DNA of 17,354 nt from Trachelipus rathkii (GCA_015478945.1 JABUQX010095586.1:5001-22354); one strand, 5' to 3'. Counted from the stretch's first letter, positions 1-9,974 are shown. Translations and numbers: made by a program. The notes: a model not told the origin generated them from the sequence alone.

Positions 1-2360
1 GTTTTACGACTGTCATCATATCCCAGTTTTTTAATAATAAATTTTTTTTTAATGGAGTTTTTTATTAAAATATTATTGCTACTATATGATTCAAACATCG
101 AATTTCAAGTGGTAATTAGGACTATTTATTAGATTTTCAATATATAATTATCGAAATAAGTTATTTATCTAAACTTTAATTTTATAATAAAATTTACCTT
201 TATGTTACAAAAATTTATTTTATTATTCTTTAACAATGAAATATGTATTTCCGTTTTACATGGACGAGAATACGACTTTATTTTAAGAAATAAACCCACT
301 TAACAATATTATCTCATATAATTTACTTATTTTACTAAAATTAATTATAAATAAAAAAAAAATATAATTAATAGTATATATATTTATTTATTTATTTGTT
401 TATTAAGAATATATTCGAAAACTCCTGACATTTAAACAAATAATTAACAAATATTGTAAATTTGATCCGATAGTATCTGGTTTATAACAAAATAAATGTT
501 AAAAGTAATCGTATAAAAACATATATAAAATTACTCCATATAAAAAAATATATAATAAATTTTAGGGGGCTCGAATAGCACGGGGGCAACAGAATTGTGT
601 ATTATCTCATACCGTAGGTGAGAGGGGGGAGGAACCTAGAGACATACATCTACAATACAAGATAGCAGGTAGAATTCCGGAGACACTATCACTCTCACGA
701 GAGTAGCGTAGGGGGTAATTGATCTTAAACCTATACTGTATTCCACGCCGGAGAGGTCACGAGGAGTACCTCCATATGACTCTGCACTCAATCATTTTGT
801 CGAGTATAGTTATACCCTTGGGTATTATATCCTATTTTAAGTTAAAATAAATAAAAAATAAAAAAAAATAATAAATATAGACTCAGCGAGTCGATATAAA
901 ACAGTAGAAAATAGGTTAATATATATTTTTAAATCAAATTGATTTTAATCAGTTGATTAAATCATTACCACTGAAATTGTTTGTTAGGATCATATACTAG
1001 AAATATATTATTAATAATATATTAAATAAATTTAATAATATAAAAATAAATTCAAATATGGTAACGTGAGAGTACGTATAAAAACACCGAGATAGGTTTC
1101 ATCTCCATTTTGTTATATATACGTCCTCGTTTTCCAAACGACTAATGAGTATTTAATTTTGGAAGTTTTGTTCTTACAAATCACTGTACGCATACTTTGG
1201 ATAGATACCAACAATGAATTTTCAGTGGTAACGGACATGATTACAATCTAAAGTTCGGAAAAGTTTAATAATAAAATTTCTTAAATAAATATCAAAATTT
1301 TATGTAAATATTTATTTTCTCTATAAAAATGAAATATATCTCTAGAAAAGTCTACACTACAGAAAACACAATTACATATATTTTGGAATCAGCGTATATG
1401 GCTTATTATATAAATATAGTATAAAAAAAAAAAATACAATAAAATAGGCCAATATTACTATATAATATTTTTTTTTTCGATATGAAATTAATCCGAAAAT
1501 GATACAACACTTTAATCATTATTAGAGAAGAATACCAATATATCATATTTGAAGAATCATCGTAATAAAGCTTATTACATAATAATATATATAGTTATAT
1601 AATAATATAATATAAATATTATATAAAAGTATAATTAATTTACTCATTAATATGCAATAATAATAAAAAAAAAAATAAATAATCTATATATATATTATTC
1701 AGTGGAGTATCTTACTATGAGTGAGCCTCAGACGGAGTGAGTAACACACGAATATCTATATAGTGAGTAGATCAGTTTATTCCTAATAACCTACCTATAG
1801 GTGATACGTATCTATACTTATATAATTAATATCTAATACCTAAAATTAAATACACTTATCTTTAAGTAAAAGGTAACTAAATGAATCAATTAACCGTAAC
1901 TCCACTATGCTAAACTCGAGGTAGGGGGTAGTGGTGATAATCTAGTCCTTATCTCACTTTAGTTTCACCTATATATATAATATATACTCCAGTAAGTCCA
2001 GAGTAAGATCCTATCCCGTATATACCTGCTATATATATAAGTCCACATCTCTTTTAGTCGGTCTTATTAACTCACTCTTAGTAATATCCCTATTATATTA
2101 AATAAAAAAAAAATAATAATAATAAGATAGTAGTGAGAGAGAGAGTGAGGACGGTAATACTATAAAAATACGTAGATAAGTGTTCTTAATATAATAATAT
2201 TTTTAATAATCATAATATTTTGATTATATATATACCTATATAAACTTAGATAATATATAGATAGTTAATAGTGATAATCAATCATTATCATATAAGTATA
2301 ATATATATATAAAATAAATAAAAAAATTCAATATAATATACTTCAGAAGGAGAATACGGT
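1..2360. other. AT-rich non-genic region with a probable diverged ~1.2 kb duplication
   Basis: No open reading frame of note is present and no known element was recognised. Most of the sequence is A+T, broken by GC-richer islands at about 560-830 and 1690-2060. Several anchors recur in the same order and orientation: AATTTCAAGTGGTAAT near 101 against AATTTTCAGTGGTAAC near 1218; a GTAGGGGGTA core near 708 and again near 1922; and a TAATATCC/TATATCC box followed by an A-rich ATAAAAAA..AATAATAA run near 825-880 and again near 2080-2125. The offsets of about 1120, 1215 and 1260 are consistent with an old tandem duplication carrying indels. I infer two copies, roughly 94-930 and 1210-2160. Divergence is high, so this could also be two members of one dispersed repeat. 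Confidence 0.4.
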
Positions 2361-2399
2361 AGTACTAATAAAATACTATGAAATATAAAATTATCTTCC

Positions 2400-2765
2400 T
2401 ATTAATTAATTATATAATATATATATATATATATTAATATTATATATTATTAATATATATATAATTAAATATATATATATAATATATACTATATATTATT
2501 CAATAAAATAAATAATATATATATATATATACTATATATATACAATATTTATTATATATATAATAGATAATATATATATTATATTAATTAATAATATACT
2601 ATTAATATTACTATATATAATATATATATATATATATTATATATAATTATATAATAATATTAATAATATATATATATATATTAATATAATATAAAATAAT
2701 ATTATATATATATATATATCATATATATTTAATATATATATTATATATATAATATATATTATTTA
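2400..2765. repeat. TA-rich microsatellite tract
   Basis: Nearly pure alternating TA, interrupted by ATTA, TAATA and occasional C or G. It lies between the AT-rich leftmost region and the first LINE-related copy. Runs of this kind are copied unstably and are hard to assemble, so the true length is uncertain. Confidence 0.85.
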
Positions 2766-3216
2766 CTAATGAATGTAAGAAATATTAAGTTATCTCTGGA
2801 TATCTTGATGCTTAGAAAAGTTTATTCCATAGTCCGATAAAGTTTATGGTTCTATTTAATCTTATTAAGGTGAGTTATTATAGTTTTTTTTATTATTATT
2901 GTTGAGGAATATGTTTTTCAATGAGTGTCGAGTTGTTGTTTTTTTTTATAAAAATATTAAATAGTTATTTAATTTGAAAGATTTGTATTCAATTGGTAAT
3001 GATCGTGATGTGACAACTTGTGTTAAAATTTAAGACACTAATTAAGTTTTGGAGTTTATTAATAAAGAGCAGTTATATTAGAGTATTTAATTTTTTTTAT
3101 TTTTTTAGTAGTAGTTTATAATAAATTAGGAAGTGTATTAGATTTTAGTTAAGTTAGCGTAGATATATTTTAGTAGTATATATATATTAAGCTTTAATTT
3201 TAAATAAATATTTAGT

Positions 3217-3297
3217 ACTTATATATATATATAAATTATATATATATATAATATATATATATAATTATATAATATATATTATATATATATATAATAC
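3217..3297. repeat. TA microsatellite inside the first LINE 5' copy
   Basis: Alternating TA with a few AATTA interruptions. The equivalent place in the second LINE copy (about 4540-4570) has only a short AAATAATATAG stretch, so this tract is an expansion or insertion in the first copy. Confidence 0.7.
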
Positions 3298-3814
3298 AGT
3301 TTTTAAATAAGTTTAGGATTTATATTTTTTTTCTAATTTATTTTTATTTCCTTTATTTTCTTTATATGATTGTTTAAGGTTATTTATAATTATTTAAGTA
3401 CTAATGATTATTAATATGACAACAAGTTGTTATGTTATGATAGGAGTTTCAAAGTATTTGAAGTTATACCTCGTTATACAGTTGCTATAATATAATATTA
3501 TTTTCTTTATTATTATATAGTATATTATTTTAAGATTTATTTTGAAAGTTTTTTAAGTTGGGAATTTAGTTTATTTATTAATAATTTTATCCCGATTATT
3601 CTACTTATACTTTTGTTTTATATGAGTCTATATGTTTACTTATTTGTTATGTGTGTGGAGTGTGTGTGTTTTAGTTGTGAATTTAGCACTATTATGTCAT
3701 GAATGATTAGCTTTTCTAAATTTAAATCTTTACCCAATACCTCCGCGGCTTAATTAAAATGTATTGCTATGATTGAAATATATCTTATACTTATTTATAC
3801 TCTTATAATAGCTA

Positions 3815-3850
3815 ACTATATATATATAATATAATATATATATATATATC
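3815..3850. repeat. Short TA microsatellite
   Basis: A TATATATATAATATAAT run within the first LINE 5' copy. The counterpart in the second copy, near 4890-4930, is ordinary mixed sequence. Confidence 0.65.
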
Positions 3851-4022
3851 TATACCCTTTTGCTACTCTTGTTGTGAACTCAGAATGCTAAGAATCACCC
3901 TCTACTCGTATAATGTATTAACTTAATTTATTATTTTCAATAATTTCATCTTATATATTTATAATAACTATAGACAGGGTGGAGGTATGTAGTGCTCAAC
4001 TGATCTTTAAAATAATGAGTTT

Positions 4023-4090
4023 ACTATATATAATATATTATATAATATAATATATATATATATTATATATATAATTATATATATATATAC
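4023..4090. repeat. TA microsatellite
   Basis: Alternating TA interrupting the first LINE 5' copy between the AGGGTGGAG anchor and the CGAGAATCT anchor. The second copy has short ordinary sequence there. Confidence 0.7.
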
Positions 4091-4151
4091 CTATGAACAA
4101 ACTTCTCTTGCTTAATGTTGACGAGAATCTTACCTAAAACTTCGATGAGCT

Positions 4152-4208
4152 TATTATATATATATTAATTATATATATAATATATATTATATAGTATTTA
4201 TATATTTA
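4152..4208. repeat. TA microsatellite separating the two LINE copies
   Basis: TATATATTAATTATATATA-type sequence at the point where similarity to the LINE coding region stops and the 5' end of the second copy begins. It marks the junction of the two copies. Confidence 0.65.
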
Positions 4209-4890
4209 ATCTTGGGTGGAGTGGTGGACGTGTTGAAAGTTGGGCCCCGGTCAGAGTTTTTTATCTTATCTTATAGGCGTTATTGTTATTATATTACTAT
4301 TGTGTATGTGAAAGTGTGTGTGTGTGTTTTTTTAAAAAATGTCAAAATCTATTAATTGAAAGTGTTAATTAATATTGTATCAATTTTTAAGCAAAATTTA
4401 GTTTGTTTACCGTATATTCTGTAAAAGTTTGGAGTTTTTACAGGATAAGTTATAGTTTAATTTTTTTTTTCTTTTGTAGGTTTAATAAATTTAGCGAAGT
4501 GTAGCAAAGTGCTTTAGGTTAGTGTATAGTGTATAAAGCTTTATTTAAATAATATAGTAACTTAAACTTTAAGTTAGGATTTAGTTTTTTTCAATTTTTT
4601 TCTTTCTTTTAGTGTACGGTTTTAATAAAATTTACGTAAGTGTAAAAGTTGTTTAGGTTTTAAGTTTTTTGTTTTTAGTGTATAGTAGTTTATTTTTTAT
4701 TAGTTAATTTTAGTGCTCGAATTTTTTAAGTTGGGAATAATTTATTCAATTTATCCCGATTTCTTCTTTTGTTTAGTCTATGTCTTTTTTGTGTGTGTGG
4801 AGTGTGTGTGTGGTTGTGAAAGATGCGCACATTTGCATAGCCGTGGGCCTTTCTATTAAATTTCAACTATCCGGGCTTAAATCTAACTCG
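4205..4890 (+). promoter_or_regulatory. Probable LINE 5' untranslated region
   Basis: T- and G-rich, with GT runs at 4312-4327 and 4790-4813, and no sustained reading frame. It precedes the first recognisable endonuclease residues and is repeated upstream at about 2860-3750. Jockey-type elements usually carry an internal promoter here. I see no specific promoter motif that I would name, so a regulatory role is inferred from position only. Confidence 0.4.
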
Positions 4891-5500
4891 TCCTGTTGAA
4901 TATCATCTATCTAACTCTAAACCCTAACCTCTTGCTCCTGTCTGAGACTCGGATGTTAAGGATTCCTTCTCCAACTCGTTTAATGTATCTAACTATAACT
5001 ATTTCATATTTCGTCTGAAGGGTGGAGTGTGTGCCTATTTAACCATTAATACTCCTGTAACACACCCGTCTCGTGAATCTCGAATCTCCTAACTTCGCAT
5101 GCTTTGTGGCTCAAAATCTTTCTTCCTACTACAAAATCTTGTGCTTCTGCTACTGTTCTCTCTAACAGAACAGATTTTCACATCTTTCTTTGAATATCCT
5201 TTACCACCTCTCACGAGAACTAGTTATATCTTCTCATGCTCAAATACTGAGTCCTCTATTTAGGGATTTCATGTACACAACACTGATTGGTTGGGGTCCT
5301 CTCATACTTGATTAGGTGGGGAGGAGGCCGACATTCAGCAATTCTAAGATCTGGAAGCCAACTAAATTCAAAGAACCTACACCACATTCCGGATCGTCCT
5401 AACCATTTCTTTGCACACACTTGACCTATGTTCACCAACTAGTCCTCTCTCTATAAATACCTCTTCGCTCCATTGGTCAATCTGAACCACAACCTTTATA
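4890..5500 (+). pseudogene. LINE endonuclease domain, broken
   Basis: The AP-type endonuclease of a non-LTR element nicks the target DNA to start insertion. Reading across frames gives family-like pieces in order: a GGVCAY-like piece near 5030-5045, LWLKI at 5104-5118 followed by PTTK and LCFCYCS-like residues to about 5155, then a GDFNVHNTDWL-like block at 5262-5296 (the conserved catalytic GDFN region, with one-base shifts), and a weak SDHNL-like block near 5481-5496 in which the codon for the aspartate reads as glutamate. At least four frame changes lie between these blocks. No intact start is visible. The order and spacing fit the domain, but each match is by eye. Confidence 0.6.
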
Positions 5501-5559
5501 TGCGACTTTAATACTTCTCTCCAACAGCTCCATCCTGCCCTATTGCGTTTTTCTGTCAC

Positions 5560-7720
5560 TTTGATCGGGGGGCGGGGCTTGGCGTCGCTTCTACGCTAAC
5601 TATAATTGGAATGACTGCTTTGACTCATATGCCAAAGACTCGACCTTCTGCACTACAGGTGGGGCTTAGTCGTTGACAGGATGAGCAGGTTCATTCTCTT
5701 CGACTAATCTTCTCTCCTCATTAATCCAGGTTCGTCGTGCCTGTTCCTTTGGGGGGGCCATTCAGCCCAGAGACAAGCGCTTATCGGGGGTGGAAAGATT
5801 CTCGTTTCTCTCTATCACTCCGCTAATTTTCCATTCGCTAGAATCGTTGCAGATACTCTTCGACGAGCAAAGCGGGCTTTCATAAACGAAGGTGCGCTAA
5901 CCTCCTTGGTTTTCCTACTGATAAATCTTTCTGGCTCTTGCCAAAAACATCTCTAACAACTTTCTGTAAATCTACCTTTCTCCTCTTATTCGATCTTGAT
6001 GGTTCTGTTGCAACTCTCCAACTGAAAAGGCCAATCTCTTCGCCTCCTATTTTCCACTAACTCAACCTTGGACGATCTGCATTCCTCCTTCCTACTCCTT
6101 CCCCTCTCAGGTGTCCTATGTCTTTGCCTGTGATTACATTTGAACGGTTGCATGGGCTCCTGAAATCTATGAACGTTAGGAAGGCGGGTGGCCTAGACGG
6201 GTTTCCTCCCCGAGTTTTGAGGGGATGTGCTTCCGTGCTGGTCCCTCCCCTCGTTCAATTATATTCTCTATGTCTCAATACTAACACTTCCCTCAGTGTT
6301 TGAAGCACGCACATGTCCAACCTATTGCCGAAAAAAGGAAGCCGCTCTGATCCTTCTAACTTCGCCGCTAAGCTTCAACCTGTATTCTATTAAGATTTTG
6401 CAACCCTTCTCAACCTCTCACTTCTTAGACTAATCTGGAATCTCATCTCTTTTCTTTCCGATCGCCAGTACGGCTTTCGGCGTTCGAGTCTACTGGTGAT
6501 ATACTCTCCTATTTAACCGATTTATGTTGTTTTTCGCTCTTAGGAACACGGGGAGACTTGCGTGGTGGCGCTTGACATATCCAAAGATTTGACTGGTTAT
6601 GGCACGCGTCATGCTCTCCAAGCTCCCCTCTACTTTGGGTTCCTCCTTCCCTCTTTGCTTATTATGTCTAGTTTTACTTCTTTCAAATCGCTCAATATCG
6701 GCTGTTGTTTGATGGGGCGACGTCTTCTTCCTTTTTCTGTCAATTAAGTGGTGTTCCTCAGGGTTTGTCTTTCTCCTACTTTATTCCTACTTTCATATGA
6801 TCTCTCACCTGCACATCTAAACTATTCACTCATATGCCGAGAACTCGACCCTTCATTCTTCAAAACTCATTTCATTCTGCTCTCCTTTTACTTCTAGAAT
6901 TGCTCTTCGTCTTAATCTTTCCGATTCTATTCTCGCGATCTGGATAGAATTTCCGGGTGGGGTCGTCTCAACCTTGGTAAAATTCAACTCTTAAAAACTC
7001 AACTTTTTACAAATCTCCCTCTCAAGACACCTTCTAACTTTCCTATCCTCTTCGACGTTCTCTCGTCTCTCCTGTTGACAATATAAACATCCTTGGCCTT
7101 AACATAAACAAAAAAATGTCTTGGAAACCTCGAATCACAACGGTTGCTAAGGGGCCTCAAAGAAACTGGAGTTCTGTTTAGACTGCGAGACTTTTTTTCC
7201 TCTCCACATTACTCCAGTTATACAAGGGCCTCAGCCGCCCTTGTATGGAGTACACCTCTCATTACTGGGGGGGCTCAGGTTTCACCCGGCTTCTGGATAA
7301 GGTCCGAGTCAAAGGCAAAAAAGATTATCAACACTGTCCGTTTTCTTTCCTACGTTCACTTGACCCTCTAATCTTTGTGACGGCGCGAATGTTGGTGCTT
7401 TATCCCTTTCTATAGGTACCTAAGCGGCAAGTGCTCGAGGGAGCTTTCCCCTCGCGTACCACTCCCTTTAAGACGCCCTCGTAGCACAAGGGGTGCTTGT
7501 CAGCGGCACATGAGTTTTTGTGTTGATATTAGCAACTCCGGACCGGTCGCTGTGGTGCCTCCTTCTTTCTGCCACCTCTGTTCTGTGGAAATTCTCTTCC
7601 ATCTTCTGTGTTTCATACTCAATTTAATTCTCACTCACTTTAAAAGCCCGCGTCTGTGCTCATTGCTGCGTTTTGCGTTAGTTGATAGTTTTGTTGATTT
7701 TAACACCCCTCTTGAATAGG
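5560..7720 (+). pseudogene. LINE reverse transcriptase and C-terminal tail, broken
   Basis: Pieces of a non-LTR reverse transcriptase appear in the expected order over several frames: a KNISNNFCKS-like stretch near 5945; a GLDGFPPRVLRGCASVL block at about 6196-6245; RSDPSNF near 6343; LSDRQYGFRR at 6454-6483; motif A as VALDISK with the catalytic aspartate at 6574-6576; SGVPQG at 6747-6764; motif C at 6833-6844 reading YAEN where YADD is expected; SGWGRLNL near 6945; an NILGLNI..MSWKP stretch from 7082; GVLFRLRDFFSS near 7168; GL.RPCMEY.SHYWGG near 7223-7270; and a RRPRSTR tail piece near 7466. The longest open piece is only about 75 residues. Both motif C aspartates are replaced, so even without the frameshifts it would not be expected to polymerise. 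Confidence 0.8.
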
Positions 7721-7751
7721 GCTTTGCCGCGTGAGCGGTGGTGATGTCTGT

Positions 7752-7802
7752 AAAAAAAAAATATATATATATATTATATATCATTATATATATCTATTAT
7801 AT

Positions 7803-7857
<55 letters not shown>

Positions 7858-8100
7858 TAATATATATATATAATATTATATATATATATATTATATATAA
7901 TATATATAATATATAAATATTAATATATTATATAATATATAATATTATTATATATAGTATATATGTATATATATAATAAAATATATATTATAAATTAAAA
8001 ATTTTTAAATATATATATATTATATATATATATATATATATTAATATATATATATATATATATTATAATATAATATATATATATATAATACATATATATA
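7752..8100. repeat. TA microsatellite following the LINE 3' A-run
   Basis: Ten A residues at the LINE end pass directly into alternating TA with ATTA and TAAAT interruptions for about 340 bases. Translations rich in Y and I across it are artefacts of the dinucleotide. The mariner-type element begins immediately after it. Confidence 0.9.
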
Positions 8101-8105
8101 CCGGC

Positions 8106-8132
8106 CAGTGTCTCAAAAAAATGTACTAACAC
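8106..8132 (+). repeat. Left terminal inverted repeat of the mariner-type element
   Basis: Begins CAGTGTCTCAAAA and ends ATGTACTAACAC. It matches the reverse complement of the right repeat at 24 of 27 positions. The differences are the first base, one A/T in the A-run and one T/C near the inner end. These repeats are the binding sites of the transposase. Confidence 0.9.
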
Positions 8133-8154
8133 ATTGATTGCTTTTTGTTTTTCA

Positions 8155-9635
8155 GGTGTAAATACTGTAACAGAAGGGCAGGAGATCAACTTAGCTTGGA
8201 AGAGAAATTTTGTCCTTAAATGCTATTGGAACCACCGAAACCGCACGAAGTGCAAAGAGGTTCAGGAGGCGAGCTCGATAAACCAACCCACCACGCACCG
8301 GACCAATTGCCCGATCAAAGAGAAAATTGAAGCAGTTGGAACCGTTTCACTAACGTCAACAAGAAACGTTCTGGACGACCCCACGGAAACTAATCCAATC
8401 CTTAGAGGAGAAAGGCAAAATTATGCAAATTATTTAGGACAAACGGTCGAGACACATCGGAACACCTCAAACGATTAGCGTCCATCGAATTTTGAAGCGT
8501 CTACACTGTAAATCTACATACCAAGACTAATCCATGCTCTCAATGCAGACGGATCCGGACCTAGTGACTTCAATTTTGTTGATGGTACCTGGTTTAAATA
8601 TGTGGAAGATGCAGGTTTCCACCAAATTGTCTGGAGCGATGAGTCCACCTTTATAAATTAAATGGCTTTCGATTATCGACCATAAATTGTACCCCTGCAA
8701 TCCCACGTTAAAAAGTTGAAGCATACCACTTAAACGCTACCGGGGTACTGTGTGGTGTGGGATCAATATTGTGGGGGCATCATAGGAAGTTTTTTTTAAA
8801 CGGGAGCGGTCGATCAGGGGACGGTACCCTCTAACCTTTATGCTGCAGGGAGTCGGGGTGGTCCACCATTGCAAAACGTCGAATACATTGACGAGATGAT
8901 TGGTGATTAAACTGACGTGATTTAACTTGTCAGCTCAAGATGGGCGCTGATTCTTGCTATACCCGCACCTACTCATCGGCGGTGTGAGAGGCTGCAGCTA
9001 ACGTCTCGGATGCCGCATTCAACACATGGAATTTGGATGCGAAGGTTGTAGAAGTAGTTATGCGTGTCTGCTTTGGGCGGAAATATCGACTGGGAGCCGA
9101 AATAACTGGCGCATTGTTTGTTATTAGGGGTTGGTTCTGTGTGTTGCGTTGGTCTTTTTGTGTCTTGTGCGCCTCTCTCCGGTTCTGTAGAACGTCACTG
9201 CGTGCGCTGGGCCTTGACGGAGCGTTAGTGGTATCTTTCTTTTTTATTGGAATAGAAATATATTATAGGTAATCCAGTCAAGACAGAGCTGTTTCGCTCT
9301 TCTCAATGAACCTGTCAAGTGGAATTAATTGAAAATGCAATTGAAATTTCTCGATAATGCCGAAGACAGCGTGGGTCGCGGCGGACAAGTCATAGAAAGA
9401 TTCCAGTAGAAAATGAATAACTGTTGGTGTCCGTTGTCGCGTTGTTTATGATACAACTAGACAGGCGATACGGAGTTGAATAGAACTCAGTGGTTTGGCG
9501 ACTCCATTGGATTCGTGTATCAGCGGTGTTTGGACAATGGCAAAGTCATCCAGTGGCGGAGCGTGCTCCCTGCGAGGATTTGTGAGATCATAGTTGCTGA
9601 TTACAAGACCGGAGTCCGAGGTGAAGAATTCTTGC
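8155..9635 (+). pseudogene. Mariner-type transposase, broken
   Basis: The family protein cuts and rejoins DNA at the terminal repeats using a DDD/DDE triad. Visible parts in order: an N-terminal NFVLKCYW-like helix-turn-helix piece near 8200; KIEAVGTV near 8323-8346; the linker motif RSGRPH at 8367-8384, in a different frame from the start; HRILKRLH from about 8485; WSDE at 8632-8643, with the first catalytic aspartate at 8638-8640; TVWCGI near 8747; QDG with the second aspartate at 8939-8941; and a GR.....IT-like piece near 9076-9110 running into an LFVIRGW piece that may be the degraded DFFLWGY block. The PRSPDLTP-like segment holding the third acidic residue is not seen. A C-terminal RCLDNGKVIQW-like piece lies near 9516-9560. 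At least six frame changes are needed. The true start is not clear. Confidence 0.75.
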
Positions 9636-9715
9636 AATAAATGTACTGATCTGTAATTCAAATCCTTTAAAACTTGTCACTATGTTCATCAATAAAGTTT
9701 GTATAGTCTTTCAAA

Positions 9716-9742
9716 GTGTTGGTACATTATTTTGAGACACTC
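9716..9742 (-). repeat. Right terminal inverted repeat of the mariner-type element
   Basis: Reads GTGTTGGTACATT then TTTTGAGACACTC on the + strand and is the partner of the repeat at 8106-8132. The next two bases, 9743-9744, are TA, fitting the target duplication of this superfamily. Confidence 0.9.
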
Positions 9743-9974
9743 TATATATTATTAATATATATATTATTATAATATTATATTAGTTTATATTATATATATT
9801 ATAACTATATATACATATAATTATATTATATATATTAATATATATATATATATAGTATATATATGAATTATAATAATAAAATATATTTATTATATTATAT
9901 ATAATATAATATATATATATATATATATATATAACGTTGCTATTATTATAATATATAATATAATATATATATAT

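Larger units (their letters stand above)
2860..4170 (+). mobile_element. Diverged extra copy of the LINE 5' end, interrupted by TA tracts
   Basis: This segment is collinear with the 5' part of the LINE that follows it. Anchors in order (first copy against second): GGAGTTT at 3051 and 4431; TTAGGATTTA near 3313 against 4575; TTAAGTTGGGAAT near 3554 against 4727; CCCGATT at 3591 and 4755; GTGTGTGGAGTGTGTGTG at 3651 and 4793; an AATGCTAAGA/GATGTTAAGG pair at 3884 and 4952; AGGGTGGAG at 3976 and about 5029; and a CGAGAATCT..AACTTCG block near 4120-4145 against 5072-5098. The offset falls from about 1380 to 1050 because TA tracts near 3180-3300 and 3815-3850 lengthen this copy. The coding part begins where the endonuclease region starts and stops at another TA tract near 4152. 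No reading frame survives. It is either a 5' tandem duplication, an older separate insertion, or an assembly duplication. Confidence 0.6.
4205..7761 (+). mobile_element. Decayed Jockey/CR1-type LINE (non-LTR retrotransposon)
   Basis: The order of parts is that of a single non-LTR element: a T/G-rich untranslated 5' part (about 4205-4890), fragments of an AP-type endonuclease (about 4890-5500), a linker (about 5560-5960), a reverse transcriptase (about 5960-7400), a C-terminal tail (to about 7720) and a 3' end that closes in an A-run at 7752-7761. Such elements are copied from their own RNA by target-primed reverse transcription. The phrase CTCGATCTT/GGTTCT-type linker and the RT motifs resemble a family common in arthropods, including decapods (recalled, not searched). 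There are stops and frame changes throughout, so this copy cannot make its protein. The exact 5' end is uncertain; a GC-rich GTTGGGCCCCGGTCAGAG stretch near 4239 may be near the true start. Confidence 0.8.
8106..9742 (+). mobile_element. Decayed mariner-type (Tc1/mariner superfamily) transposon
   Basis: The element has terminal inverted repeats, a central transposase pseudogene and TA-rich flanks. It is about 1.64 kb, longer than the usual 1.3 kb of mariner elements. The right end is directly followed by TA. The left end has five extra bases (CCGGC) between the nearest TA and the repeat. Tc1/mariner elements move by cut and paste and duplicate a TA target. The orientation is set by the transposase fragments, which read on the + strand. 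Many frame changes and stops make it non-autonomous. Confidence 0.85.

Noticed and set aside
5256..5559. Two overlapping - strand open frames of 60 codons
   Set aside because: They lie antisense to the LINE endonuclease and linker fragments, which read on the + strand with family-like motifs. They are shadows of those.
7731..8189. Tyrosine/isoleucine-rich open frames on both strands
   Set aside because: They are translations of the TA microsatellite, which has no stops in some frames.
8527..8724. 65-codon - strand frame
   Set aside because: It overlaps the + strand WSDE catalytic region of the transposase and has no recognisable content.
9033..9272. 79-codon + strand frame as a separate cysteine-rich protein
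   Set aside because: It carries the GR....IT and LFVIRGW pieces of the transposase at its start, and the remainder is out-of-frame transposase sequence.
9446..9661. 71-codon - strand frame with a protein-like composition
   Set aside because: It is antisense to a + strand RCLDNGKVIQW-like C-terminal piece of the mariner transposase, and its ends lie inside the element, so it is most simply a shadow.
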